Shown: one piece after another, positions 13,560 to 26,200 of the stretch
Numbering within the stretch: the stretch's first letter is position 1
Layout: each line of letters begins with the position of its first letter
Source of the DNA: Anseranas semipalmata
Lineage: Eukaryota; Chordata; Aves; Anseriformes; Anseranatidae
NCBI GenBank assembly: GCA_013399115.1
Contig: VXAA01006069.1
Span: forward strand, 284,701 to 348,700
Length of the DNA: 64,000 bases
Direction of reading: 5' to 3'
Translations under genes and position numbers: made by a program
The notes under the pieces: generated by a model
The model's input: the letters and a program-made list of their open reading frames with translations, nothing else
The model's database searches: none
Told to the model about the DNA's origin: nothing

Positions 13560-14701
13560 ACGCTCACTGCTGTCTGCTTTTTTCTTTATTTGATGAGTTA
13601 TCTGGCACACATTTAGGGTTTTCTAACAGTGCATAAGTGTTCAAAAACATCAAGTTACTGGGGCTGGGAAGAAGGGTGGTCCTACAGTTAAAGTGGAAGA
13701 TACACTGCAATAGGTGATAAAGCTAAATCATGTTTGGGTAAATTCTAAGTCTTACGTCTCTGTCATTAGTCTAGAGAATAGAGCAGACGGCCCTGTTCCT
13801 AAGCAAGGGCTGTGAAACCAAACAATCACTGACTGTTGTAAAATGTCTCGAGTTTCCCAGATGAAAACTCTGAAGAGGAGCAAAACATGAGCAGTAAAGT
13901 CACCTGCTGTTTTACGACTCTCAAAGTCACCATGCAGAACAGTTCAAGTGTCAAAACTATCGCCAACCTGAAAGCCCAGTGGCACTACTCTCCCTTCAAC
14001 CACCCACTGCTGCCTGGGACAGAGGAGCATTATGGAAGCTGGGGGAGATCAGCTGTGGGAATGGGACAAGTCCTTACAGCTCTGAAGGAGTCACTGGATT
14101 ACAGAACAAATCTCATCCAAAACCATGAGGCCTTGAGGATGAAGAATGAGGGCAGACACACTTGGCCTCATGCAAACCACATACCTTAGTGCAGGAAAAT
14201 GGTGGTTCTGCTGCAGTTTGAAGCACAGCCAGACTGGTTTCATTTGCTGCGAATGGCCAACACTAACAACACACACCAACCTGTGTTTCAAGTGCTGCTA
14301 GAACCATACCGTACACAACATGTATCTTTGTTGTTCCTCCCATAATGCACTAAAGTAAATCCAGACCTTAAAGAATAACTTGCATAGTAAGAAAAGGTCA
14401 TCAATTTAATCATTTACTTTAAGCAGGCAAGCGAATTTGTAAACATTCAAAAGCGGCAGCATCCAAGTTACAAACAATTTAAGGAAAAAAGAATTGAGAT
14501 TATTAAGGTTCTTTATCCTCTCAAAAATTTTGGAAATAATCTTTTAAAACACTGCAAACATTGAACACTCGGTTACATCTCTTATAATCCTGCTAGTAGT
14601 CCTGCCTTCCAAGGAATTCTGCTTTCTAAAAATGCATGGGCTCAATAGCCATACTTTTTAGCATTTGCTGTTTGGAAGTCAGCTACTCATTTCACCTCAG
14701 C
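13560..14701 (-). other. LRRC8D: LRRC8D 3' UTR (proximal form)
   Basis: Sequence directly after the LRRC8D stop codon (complement of 14,702-14,704), continuous with the coding exon. No long coding frame with recognisable homology is present. The end is inferred from a canonical poly(A) signal at 13,585-13,590 followed in the minus direction by a U/GU-rich stretch. A weaker ATTAAA-type signal (complement of 14,405-14,410) could give a 3' UTR of about 300 bases, and more distal signals near 12.1 and 11.4 kb could extend it. The exact end is inference. Confidence 0.6.
13585..13590 (-). terminator. Poly(A) signal AATAAA for LRRC8D
   Basis: The plus strand reads TTTATT, which is AATAAA on the gene strand. 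Ten to seventy bases downstream in the gene direction (13,516-13,575) the transcript would be rich in U and GU, matching the normal downstream element of a cleavage site. Of the candidates seen, this has the best combination of signal and downstream element. Cleavage would be expected at about 13,560-13,575. Confidence 0.55.
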
Positions 14702-17272
14702 TTAAATCCCATTAGCAAACGGAATGCTTGTGTCTTGGTTCAATACCTCTTTAACTTCCAAGGGCAAAGTGTCAAAGAGGTGATCTTCCACGACAAGCCC
14801 GCTTTTCCTGAGAAGCTGACACTGCCCCAGCGTGGCTGGCAGACGGTCTATCAAGTTTCCCTTCAGTTCCAGATGAGTCAGCTGCAACAGTTGACCAATT
14901 TTATCTGGGATTGAGGTAATAGAGTTTTGTCCCAGACTCAAAGTCCTCAATTTAACACATTTAAATAACTGTTTTGGCAAAATGTCGACTTTGTTTTCCG
15001 TGATGTGAAAATGCTGCAGATTTTGAAGCAAACCTATTTCCACCGGAATCACTGTAATTGAGTTGTGGCTTACATCTAAACATCTAAGTTTCTGTAAACT
15101 AAACACTGCGGCTGGTAAGGATTCGAGTTTGTTATTGGAGAGGTAAAGAGACTCCAAGTTCTTTACATGGGTAATGGAGGAAGGAATGTTGACTATTTTA
15201 TTGTGCCACAGCTTTAAACAAGTCAATCTTTTTAAGTGCTGGAAACTGATGACTTCTTCAATTGTGCGTATGCTATTTGACTTTAAATCCAGTTCCTGTA
15301 AGTTAGAGAGGCTGAAGATGGCATGGGGAATTCTCTCCAGTTCACAGTTCTGCAGTTCCAACTCTGCAACATTCATCATTTTCTTAAGGCTATTCAGTAC
15401 CACGAGCTTAGTGCCGTCATTATGAATGACTAGTTTTGTTAGATGTGGTGCCACATCTGTGATATTGGGGGGAATTTTGGTCAAATTGCTCTTCACATGG
15501 AGAATTTTAAGGTGTCTCAACTCTCTGAGAGACTCAAGCCCTATCATTTTATTGTTTTCAGAGTTCAAGTTGCCTATCAAGTACAATTCACGGAGGTTTT
15601 TGAGCAAATACACCCACGCAGGAATTTCTGCGACATCTGTGAATTTCACATAAAGGCATCTCAAGTGGTCCCGGAGGAAGCTGAAGGCAGTCTGCTCGAC
15701 CTTTGCAGGGCAGTGGCACAGATGAAGCTCCTGAAGATTTGTCATCTGGGAGATTTTTGCTGGGATTTTTGCTTCAGGAATCAGCTCCAGTTTTAACACA
15801 TCCAGATCTGTCAGATCAAAGACTGCATCGGGAACCCCTGACTGCATGAAAAGGTGCAACTCCTGTTTATCCTGGGCATTGCGGGAAACGTGTTGCCGCA
15901 GCTTTTCAAAAGTCCATTCATGGTTTAAACTAATTTCGCGTAGTTTGTTCTCACTTACCTCTGACAAAAAGACACCAAATCGCTTAGAATACAGCTGGTC
16001 GTACTGATCTACCATATGCAAAAGAAACGCAAAATCATTTTTGACATCAGGAATATCACTGAAACTACTCTCTTCTCTGACCTTTTCAAAAGAATATTCT
16101 TTTAAGGGTATTCGAAACAGCCAGAAGAGCGTGTAGAGACAGATAAAGCCATAGACACAAATGAGAGAAATATAGCTGATAAGCAGCTTCTTCAACATGT
16201 AAGCCATATTGTGTGTACATTCAAACTGTGTGTAGCCAATCAGGTGTTCCACTTTTGGGTTGCAGATGTGTTCAAAACTAATGGTGTTGACAAAGTTTGC
16301 GGTATAGCAGAGAATAAATATGAACTTGAAAGTCTTGATGATAGTCTGGCCAACATAGAGCTTGTAAATCAGATCACTGTCCTCCACGTGAGCCCGGAAC
16401 TTACGGACTTTCTCAAACAGCGCTTTCGCTTGTTCTCCATCTTTCTTATCTAAAATAGTGACACTGGGAACCTCAATCATCGGCTTGTCAGCTGAAAATT
16501 TGAAGCCAGACTTTGTTATCATGGGAGTGCTGGCGCTTGGGCTTCCTTCATCGCTGCTAGTGGAAACATACTTGGGCAAGGACTGGGCACCAGTTAACCT
16601 CTGTTTGTTCTCCTCAGAGTCCTCACACGCTGTCTCAGACAGTGCTTTTGTAGTCCAGGGGGACTCAAAGCACTTCCCTAATATAGACACAAAGTGCTCA
16701 ATTTTTGAGCAGGTCTTGGGATACTTGAACCAAAAATTGCTACTGACTATTAAAATAATGGTATGGATGAGAACAAGATAGGGAAAATATTTTGAATACC
16801 AAGGAAGAGCCAAATGATAGCACATCTGGTTGATAAATACATATTGCTGAAAATCCAAATTTGTTTTACGGCCTGAAGAATCCTTCTGCTCCTTCTTCAG
16901 CTCCTGACCCGATTCAGTGGGTGGATACTGAGAAGAGGTAGCTCTGCTCAGAGGTACATCAGGCGTTACAGTAGGGGTACTTCCAAAGGAAACCGTTCTC
17001 ATTGATGCTTCTTCTCCTTGACCAGTGGTTGTTTCAACAGTGGTAAAGTCAGCCTTCCCTGATGTGCTGGGTTGTGCTTTTGAATTTACAGTAGACTGCA
17101 AAACTGGCAAGCAGACCACCTGGTCTTTGGTCAGCTGCATGGTTCCAGCAAAAATGGCAACCATTAACATAACAACCGCTAGATAATCCATAAATACATC
17201 CCACCATGGTTTCAGGATACGATAGGTTGGCTGGATGTCATTGAGCGATGCAACTTCTGCAAGGGTAAACAT
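14702..17272 (-). CDS. LRRC8D: LRRC8D, volume-regulated anion channel subunit
   Basis: An 856-residue uninterrupted frame, against 858 in human LRRC8D. LRRC8 proteins form hexameric volume-regulated anion channels in the plasma membrane; LRRC8D pairs with the obligatory LRRC8A and favours passage of larger or uncharged solutes such as taurine, and of cisplatin and blasticidin (family knowledge). Visible parts: the LRRC8 N-terminus (MFTLAEVASLND), TM1 at about residues 23-47, a long extracellular loop 48-163, TM2 164-184, an intracellular loop to about 308, TM3 311-331, extracellular loop 2, TM4 362-386, then leucine-rich repeats from about 485 to 835, for example around LELQNCELERIP. Cys54, Cys151, Cys337 and Cys352 sit where the family's extracellular disulfides lie. 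Phe141 aligns with human Phe143 at the extracellular constriction. The start is chosen because MFTLAEV is the family start and the 3' splice site lies two bases upstream. The intact frame and conserved ends argue for a working gene. The first extracellular loop (about 58-128) differs most from human as I recall it. Confidence 0.98.
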   Translation of the reverse strand: MFTLAEVASLNDIQPTYRILKPWWDVFMDYLAVVMLMVAIFAGTMQLTKDQVVCLPVLQSTVNSKAQPSTSGKADFTTVETTTGQGEEASMRTVSFGSTPTVTPDVPLSRATSSQYPPTESGQELKKEQKDSSGRKTNLDFQQYVFINQMCYHLALPWYSKYFPYLVLIHTIILIVSSNFWFKYPKTCSKIEHFVSILGKCFESPWTTKALSETACEDSEENKQRLTGAQSLPKYVSTSSDEGSPSASTPMITKSGFKFSADKPMIEVPSVTILDKKDGEQAKALFEKVRKFRAHVEDSDLIYKLYVGQTIIKTFKFIFILCYTANFVNTISFEHICNPKVEHLIGYTQFECTHNMAYMLKKLLISYISLICVYGFICLYTLFWLFRIPLKEYSFEKVREESSFSDIPDVKNDFAFLLHMVDQYDQLYSKRFGVFLSEVSENKLREISLNHEWTFEKLRQHVSRNAQDKQELHLFMQSGVPDAVFDLTDLDVLKLELIPEAKIPAKISQMTNLQELHLCHCPAKVEQTAFSFLRDHLRCLYVKFTDVAEIPAWVYLLKNLRELYLIGNLNSENNKMIGLESLRELRHLKILHVKSNLTKIPPNITDVAPHLTKLVIHNDGTKLVVLNSLKKMMNVAELELQNCELERIPHAIFSLSNLQELDLKSNSIRTIEEVISFQHLKRLTCLKLWHNKIVNIPSSITHVKNLESLYLSNNKLESLPAAVFSLQKLRCLDVSHNSITVIPVEIGLLQNLQHFHITENKVDILPKQLFKCVKLRTLSLGQNSITSIPDKIGQLLQLTHLELKGNLIDRLPATLGQCQLLRKSGLVVEDHLFDTLPLEVKEVLNQDTSIPFANGI

Positions 17273-17274
17273 TC

Positions 17275-17276
17275 CT
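17275..17276 (-). other. LRRC8D: 3' splice site of the LRRC8D coding exon
   Basis: On the minus strand a T-rich tract runs into TTTTCTTGTAG and the exon then starts GA-ATG, so the acceptor AG is the complement of 17,275-17,276 and the exon begins at 17,274. The start codon is only two bases into the exon. This matches the known LRRC8D arrangement, where the whole reading frame is in one exon and the 5' UTR lies in upstream exons. Confidence 0.85.
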
Positions 17277-17299
17277 ACAAGAAAACAAAACCAAAATCA

Positions 17300-20200
17300 A
17301 TATTGTTGACTGGTGAGCAGGTTATTTTACCATTGAAAAAACAATCACACCATGACATACAAATCTTCAAAAGGTTTAAGTTTTTGTTATGTTTTGTTGC
17401 ATGTCGCATGTTGTCCATCACTCCACTCGATAGGGTTCTCTCAAAGGATATGTACTGAAACAACCCATTATTTTAGCATCAAAACAGAAGGCTTCTCACT
17501 TCAGGCCAGATGACATTTATGTAGCTTTGCCACCTCAGAGTACAAGAACCACAGTCTGCTATGTGCAACTGAAATACCTAAAAGGTAAGTGCTGTAGCTG
17601 ATATGTATTAACAACACGAACAGCAACAACTGATTACACTGCACAAAATGCAATTCTGTAAAAAATGATTGAGTCTTTGAAAATGTGAAATACAGCATTA
17701 AGTTTTTTTTTGTAGTACCTTGCACTTAGAGTAGACAATGTTTGTCAGATGCTTTGCACATTGCTCATGACTTGCACAGCACATTGTAGGTCTCTTGTTA
17801 CATTGTGAGCAAGGTCTCACTTCTTTTTGTCTAACACAACAGTCAATGTCTCCCACTCCTTGCCGTTCAGCATCCATGTTGATTAACAGATGGATCAGCT
17901 CCCTTTCTTTAAGTACTGCCACACAAGTGAAAGCCTTGCAGTTACTATGTGAAAACTTGGCACACAATTTTTTTTTTAAATGTGTTTGGATGTGTTACAG
18001 TGAAACAATTATGACCTGTTTACTAGACCTAATGGTACTTCATAAAAATCTTTTTTCCCCCCAGTTAATGAAGAAATAATCCTTCTTCAGGAAAAAAAAA
18101 AAAAAAAGGAAAAAAAAAAACAAACCACAACAAAACAGCTAACCAAAAGGAAAAATGTCTTTTTTAACTTTACAGGGAAAATATTTTTAGATTATCATCA
18201 CAGGCTGGTGAAGGTCAGCTGGCTAGCCTAGGTAGCACAGGAGCAGGCTATAAGGCTTTCACTTTAATGTGAATGTATGCACTGTGAGACAGAAATGGTA
18301 AACTGGGTGAGAATCCAAACCTCTTTGCAGCTTTAAATAGCTTGCTTTGCTTTTTGTTTTGACAAAATCTAGAGGATTCAACTTATCAGTTTTTTGTTTT
18401 TTAAAAAAAATCTTCCTGTGCAAGCAGGATGTGGTAAAATCGTCATTTTAACTGCTGAACTCATGACCCAAATTTGCCATTTCTGAAGTAAAATAGGCAG
18501 CTTGTATGCACACACGGAGTAGGGAAGGAGACAGGATGTACATTATCACACGGAGTCTGCACCTCTTTGGTTGAGAGAAGAACAGCTTAGCAGAACACAA
18601 GATTACAGCAGGCAGTATAAAGATGCATCAGATTTATTATGTTTAACTTGCAGCATACCAATTCCTGCAGACCCACACCTTACAAACCCTAAAGGAGAGT
18701 GCCGCAGGCAATGAACATACAACATGATGGTTTGATTACTTCTAACACGTATTTCTCAGGGTTACAGACCCCAGCAACATAGAGCTCATGACGAAAGCAT
18801 CTCCTCAACCACAGGGTGGGATCCACAGGGATCCCTGCTCTCCTCCCCTGGAGCCCCTACCAGCTCTGCGCCTGCACAAGCAGGGGTTTGGTGAAGGTGG
18901 CCAGGGAGAGGCTCGTACCTTGCTGCAGCACTCAGCTCACTGGTGCTCCCTGCACGGCTGCAAAATGCAAAAGTCCCGGTTCCTCAGGGAATGGGCAGAA
19001 GGAACCTCCAAATCTCCCTTTACTTATTTTCCAGTTGAAAAACAAACATCCAGCTCCCTCAGCAGCAACATGAGGTGCTGGGGGCTCGCAACTGTCCCTG
19101 CAGCAGGGCTTCCGAGCCCTTCCCCACTCGCCTCCCCCGGGCCCGGAGTTGTTGCAGCGGTGCCGTGGGACACAGCAGCAGCACCTGCAGCTCTCACAGC
19201 CTCACCTTGCTCGGCTTGAAGTTAGCTGCAAGCTCCCCTTTTTTTCCATGTTTCCCGGTGCTTACCTAGACTGAGTCACGGCACGACTGCTTGGCCTGGA
19301 ACTGCTACCGCTGACATTTAAATAACAAGTATAACAATTGCGTGCAAAAGAATAGCATTAGTCATTTGTGCTAATGTGAACAGACGGATATCAAAGGACC
19401 CTCCTTACTGCTAAGGCACAACTGCTACCTGCCCAGGACAGGAGAGCCACAAAACTGCAGCAGCTTCTTCCTGCCTGGATTTGTCCTCTTGCAAGCTCTC
19501 ATGCATCTTTAGGCTGTTTTCACCATGGTCTCGGCCACCTCAGCATCCGCAAGAAATTCCCCTCCATGCAGCTGCTCATGCAAGCGTTCAGCAAGAGAGC
19601 ACAGAGCCAAACGCCGAGCAAGGACAAGTCGTGCCTGCTTACTGCAGCCGTGCCTCTGCATTCTGAGCTACTCAAACTGCCGGGAAAAGGTGGCAAATGG
19701 ACAGGAGGGAGCAATGAGATGACTGCTGTAAAACGTCGGTAGCTGCTACGTTCCTCTTGGGCTAGCCTTTTCCTCAGCTTTGCACAGCTAATTATGGCAG
19801 AAGTCGTGTCATTGCAGTTTGGGGCACAACCTGCAAGAACTCCTTTCACAAAATGAAGGTGATTTTTTTCACTTTTGCCATGAGAACACTTGGATAAAGC
19901 ACTGAAACCCAAGCACTGCAGACTTGTCCGCCCCAAGCAGCTGAAATAATGGAAAAGAAATGAGAAAGCACAAACTGGTTTTAGCCAGAGACTTAGAAAG
20001 CGCAATAATAATAATAAACTAAAGCTAAAAATCACTTCTATCAGATCTCTGTTTTGCGCGCACACACAAAAACTGGTTAGGAAGTGCAACAGAGCTGGTA
20101 TAATCCTCTTTGTTAGGCTGTAGCCAGCATGATGTAACAGGAGCTTTACATTCAGAAGTACCACATTCAATGCTCCAAGCATGTCTTTTCTTTAAAGTTA

Positions 20201-23200
20201 CTGATACTCACAGAACTGCTGTTTTGGCGGAGATTAGCAGTTACAAAACACATTAAAAAACCCTATGTGGTATGATTGCTTAAAACTGTGTGCTTCATAA
20301 AAGAGAGGCAGACCTTTTTCTAGTTAGCAAAATCAATTCCAGGAGCTGAAAACAGGTTTCCCTCCTCACATGTCTGAAATATTTAAATGCTCTGAGCCTT
20401 AAAAAACAGAATGCTAACTGTAAACCTACACACAGTCTAAAGACACATTCTGACTGACAAGCTGTAAATAAATTTGATATTTTCCTCCTAAAATCCAGGA
20501 TTACGTTTATTGGTCTTTGGTTTTACTAAATTACTAACCATAAAAGTTAATTTTTGTTTTATTCTTGCACATGCCTAGGAGAAGTCAAAATATTAAGAGG
20601 TACTCAGAACAACAGATCCAAAACAGTGTTATAATGCTTGGGGGCTTTCTTTATGCCAAGGTTAAATTTAAACTATTTAAAGCCTTTAAAACACGTTTTT
20701 AAAGCATACTGTCTGGAATATTTCTTGGATTAGACATGAAGTATTTTCATTGCTAATTTTCACCTCCCTTCCAGGGTGCCTCATTGGGGCTGGGGTTTCA
20801 TGACAAGCTGTAGCGATGGCTAAGTGAGAAAAAAACAAATGGAAGTTCCAGCCTGTATCTGGCAGGCACGAGCTGTGACTCACTGCCCTGTGTCTTCTCC
20901 CCTCAAGGCCAGTGCGGGCTCCATTCACAACACCAGTGCAAAAAAGAGCTGTAAGAAGGCAGCTCCCCAGACTGAGGAATAAAGTATTATGCAGCTAAAA
21001 AGTCAAAATAATCCGATTTTTCATGGTAAAAGCATGCATTTATTTCAGCCCATATGGCTCACAAGGCGCTGAACAGACCTTGAGCCTCAGCAGAACGTGA
21101 GGTTTTGACACACAGAGATCTGGACCCAAACCGTGGTGCTTGGAGAGAAGTAGCTTTCAATTCACAATGTGGAATGCAGGGACAGTCTCCTGTTTAAAAT
21201 AGCACATTACTTCAGTTTAATAAGAACAGATTTTAATTCAAGCCTATTACAGTACGATACGTAGGGCTGCATAGCTACACAAAATAAGGAAGACCTTTAA
21301 TTTTATCAAATAATCCTCTTTCCCCCAAACCCTTTGTCTCCAGTTCTGTAACTTGCATGACTCTAGGATAACGTCAGCCCCTCCTAGCTCCAGATCCATT
21401 ACCTCCAGCTATCTACCAAGTGGTTTCTCTCCCTAGAAAGAAATTTCTGCAATATAAGCAAACCTAACTGTTCTAAGCTCAGCTGCTTCTTGCTACCTCC
21501 CCTAAGGTGGAAAAACCTAAATTCTGAAAGCAGAGAAGTGCTATCTCCCTTTTCATTCCTAAAACAATATGGAGCTCTAGAACAAAACCAACGTTGTTTA
21601 TTTTGCAGTTACATAAATGTATTATAGAAAGAAATAACTGCAATGAGAACTGACAATGACAATGCAATTGTTCTAAGTCACAGGTCCACATTAAATCAGC
21701 AAGGGTAACAACAAATTTCATAAATCACTCTTGTCCAATTATAATCCTTTCATTAATCTTAAAGGAAAGCTATAATAGAAAGAGCTCAAAATGTGATTAA
21801 CCTGCCGAATTTTCTCTAACAAATTTCAGACTATAAATGCTGAAATACAAAGTGGGCATACTGGGGTTATTTCCTAAGAAACTGTTCTAGCTTAAATACA
21901 TAAATTAGAGGAAAAGGAAGCATCAGATTGGTATGTCACTAATATTTATTTACATCCTACTTCTTCCTGTACTTACTGATAAAAACTTCATCTGTCTTCC
22001 CCTGTAACTCACTGGCCCTCCTGTTTTAAGAGCATATTTAAAGTTAAAGCAAATTCAAAGTTAAAACAAACAAAAACTGAATCACAGCACATGAACCTCA
22101 TGTTTTACTCTCAGGTTCCCAAGACTCTGAACAAGCCCACTTTGTCTCAGGAAACAAGAGGATTCTTGAATTAGCCTTGTCGCTGCAACTGGTCAAAAAT
22201 GTCCTAAAAACCACACACAACATTTCTAGTTGTAAAGAAAAAATACTGCCACGACCAAACTCATCTGCTCCCTTCCCACAGGAAATTAAGGAGAAGAAAA
22301 GCTTTCCCATAGCTGAAAGGCTTTGCTTTCTTGCTTTTGATCAAGTCACTATAGGTTTAAATTTACTTCCTCTGTATATTTTATTCTCCCTCTCCACTAG
22401 CCATTTCTACTTCCTTTGTTTTTCTACTTGTGCAGTATCCTATTAAGACAGACAATCGGGCCTCCATGTGATAAGAATGGCATCCCAGCCAGGATGCAGT
22501 GAGTATCAGTTGACCTACACACAATCTGCAGTGATCAGGAAGATGGCACCATCCTTTTTTTTTCTTTTCATCCGACACAAAGAAGTGTAAGGAGCCCCAA
22601 AACCCTGGTAAAATAACGCATATAGACATTCACAACTGAATGCATGCATCCTGAACACACAGACACGTGCATCACCTGTACTGGTTATTCAGTTCCTGAG
22701 ATTAAAAGAAGTTTAAAACAAACTGAAGAAGGTTTAACCAAGACACCTGAAGACTTTGGGATCTAATAGTGATGGACAGAGATTGTCCTTGCCTCTGTAA
22801 CCTGGAATATTACAACTTTTCCTCAGCCTGGCTTGCTGCTCAGGCACTGCCTCCAGTTAGCTGTGGAGAAGCAGCCGCCCATTTGAAAAGGAGGAGTTAA
22901 CTCTCTGCTGTTTTATTCCACAGTGGATTATTGTGCTTTGTTCTACCTGACGGGACTCGCGTTACGAACCCAGTATAACTGTGGCTACAGCTTCGCCTCC
23001 ATTTGTAAGCATCCTGGCAAAGCACAACCCCAAATTTAGCTAAGCATGGATTTGTGCACTGAGTTCCTCTGTTCCCTGAAAAGCCCAGTAAACATTCCAC
23101 AATAAAATACAACATACATATTTTTAAAGGTGTGTTTCCCTACCATATGAAATCTTTTGCTGCCTTTTTTTTTTTTTTTTTTTTTTAAACAACTGAAGGT

Positions 23201-26200
23201 ATTGCAGAATATACGTAACATCAGAACACAAGGACTACAGTGTGGCTTAGGGTATTGGATACTTCCTTATTAGTGCTTTTGTGTCAGGAAGATCAGACAG
23301 ATTTCACATAAAGAACCTGTTGCTAAAAAGATTTCCTTTAGTTATTTATTTTTTTTCCAGCAAATTAGAATGACAGGAATTCCCACTCACTACTGCTTCC
23401 TTGAAGCCACTGCCTAAAACATCTGATAGCAACCAGATCCACCAGTTTTAGATCAATTTGCAGGATCTGGGCTAGTTTGTTTCTGTTTGGCTACCCCTTG
23501 ACTGAGCTTATTGTTGTTGTTTTGGCCTATTTTATATTTTAGGCTAAGTAAATTTCTACAGGATGGGATATTTATTTGACTTTCTCAAAATTAATTGCAT
23601 GTCAACTCAAAGGTAGAATTTTAGAGATGGTGTACCACGAGATGCTCCGTGTGCATAACTGGGGATAACTGAATGAGGAGAAAGCAACAAAAGCAAAGCT
23701 GAAAGGAGATTTCCTATAGAGAAAAACATTCCAACTAAAGAACAAGATTTCCACAATACCTTTTAAGTGTATATAAAACTTGCGTGTGTACACACAGACA
23801 CACACAGAAAAGTATGATGCTGTTATTTGATACTTACATGATTAAGGAGGAGGATTAATTAGCACCATTCATACGCTCACTAAGAAACAAACAAAAAAAA
23901 AAACAAAAAAAAAGAAAACCCACAACTAACCCATATACTTAACACCTCCATTCCACTGCTGAAATTGCACAACTATAATTTTGGACTTTCCCTTAAAGGG
24001 AACATATAATCTCTCTGATGTAGACTGTAAATAAATTCCCCAACTGGAGAGTCATCATCTTTATGAACAATATTGACCAGACTGACTTACATGAAAAACT
24101 ATCAAAACCTAATTCCTTTCAGACTGCATACAGACGTGTTAGGCTCCAGTAAGCTGGAGACAAAAATAAGATTCTTGCTTTATAGAACTGATGTCAAATT
24201 AGTACTCATTTATGAAAATAAGTTCTATCTTCAAAAATTCTGCCCTTCAAAGCTGGACTTTTTCAGGTTGTATAACAATCTAACCTACTTAAATAGCAGG
24301 ATCCAAAAGTGTTTACACTGAATCTTCCTTGTTTATCAGCTCTTTGGAAGTCTAGCGTTATACATCACTCCTACACAGATGGTTTTGTAATCAATGTGGT
24401 ATTTAAAAAGCAGTATTAGCAGCCATAATTTCCCTAACAATAAACTCTCAAATCATACATCATTCTTCCCTTGCTGTAAGTCACCAGAGGTCTGTTTAAG
24501 GATGACTTTCAAGATAGAAGTCCAACGTCGCATTTCTGACTAGTTCCCCAAAAGCACCCCAAGGCTATTAACACAATTAACGCGGTGTTTGCCACATGCG
24601 AGTTCCGCTTCCACAGAGCACAGAAAGTGAACCACTTCCCACTTTGCCTGCTGTGCTATTCCTGAGCAATCCTTTTATGAGAGGGGCTGCTTTGACCAAA
24701 AGTACAAGATTTTAGTCACATTTATCCCCAGGCTTCAGGATGCAGTGCAGGGGCTCAGTCTTTTCCAGAACACAACTTGTTAATTTTTGACCTTGAAAAG
24801 CTCATGGAGATCCCAAGCTGAACGTTCAGCAACACTCTGCTCCTTCCTCACAAGTTAGTAGCATTGGAGACCATAAAGGGCATGAGAGGGGAAATGGGAG
24901 AAGGCAAAGAGTGGACAGCAGAGTGGTCCTTGAGTATCCCCCTGCACAGGGCTCTGTGGCCAGCGAAGGGCTTGCTATTGTAACTAGATACGATGCAGTG
25001 CAAGTCAGATAACCACGTGTGATCCTACCAGTGTAGAACCAACCACCCAGCAAGGCGACAGGCAGGAACCCAAGACATATGATTAATGAGGCCGGACCCC
25101 AGCAGGAACAAATACCGAACTCATGCTTTTCATACCTGCAAGCAGTAGTCCGTGAGCACACAGACATTGGCAGGCAGTTTCTCCTCTCAAGAAGAACATG
25201 CATCTTGCAATGCACAGCTGCCTGAGCAGAAATCTTGGAGCAGAGCAACAAACAGACCTTGCCGATGAAGGCAAAACCGTGCCTGAGTGCACCTGCGCAC
25301 CCCCAGCCCGAACCATAGCTCGCTGTTAGAAGCACCATCATTTGCACCATACTGGTCCTTTTACTGGGGCAGGCATCACTAGGGATGGAAACAGCAACAG
25401 GAAGGCAGAGTGATCAAGTTTGCAACACCATTAACTCTTTTACCTAAGCAGACTAGAGCAGAGACAGTGAGCAGACAGCGTGTGTCCCATTTCACAGAAT
25501 TCCTGAGACATACCAAACCAGTGGTCCTCACACGACAGCTACCTTGTGCGCGCGAGACGCACAGTGTAACACGAAGCACTTCTCAAACACAGACACAGCG
25601 GAAAGCTACTGGAGTTGATTTAACCTGTGCTGACATGGACACACAACGTAACTGAAAGTCAAACCACACGATAAACTATAACGGCTGCTTGCACTTGAGT
25701 GTTAAACATTTAATCCCTTTGCCCTTTCAAAGTCTGCTGTTCTCCTATCTTTTAGTCAGTGACGTTTCTCCAGTGTTTTCACAATCGCTATCAGAAGTGC
25801 AGAAACACACAGTAAACATCTGGTGCTCCTACTGACCAGAGCACTTTGGGAATTTATCAAGATGCAAAAGCAAACTGCACCAAAATAAAAGCACATCTGG
25901 TAATTCCAGTCCCTACAGGCTGCTTTTAATCAGAAAAAAAAAAAAAAGATACAATTTAAAAAGTAATTAAACAGATTGGAAGAGAAAAGGAAAAAAAATT
26001 ATAACAAAACTGTATTTCCTTCTTAGTTTAGAAATCTGAAAAACAGAACAGTTCAATATTGGTTTAGACCCTGAGATGTTATTTAAATGTGCTTTTACAT
26101 AAATAAGTCCACATTGCTGGAAAGATTGTTATATAAAATTGCTTGATCTCAGGTAGAAATGGCACTCAGCAACTCATGCAATTGCTCTGAAAAAATATTC

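Noticed and set aside
19520..20182. Minus-strand frame of 220 codons
   Set aside because: Low-complexity Leu/Ser/Cys-rich translation without recognisable domains. Treated as chance.
24826..25350. Minus-strand frame of 174 codons
   Set aside because: No recognisable motif or homology, and no supporting splice or start context.
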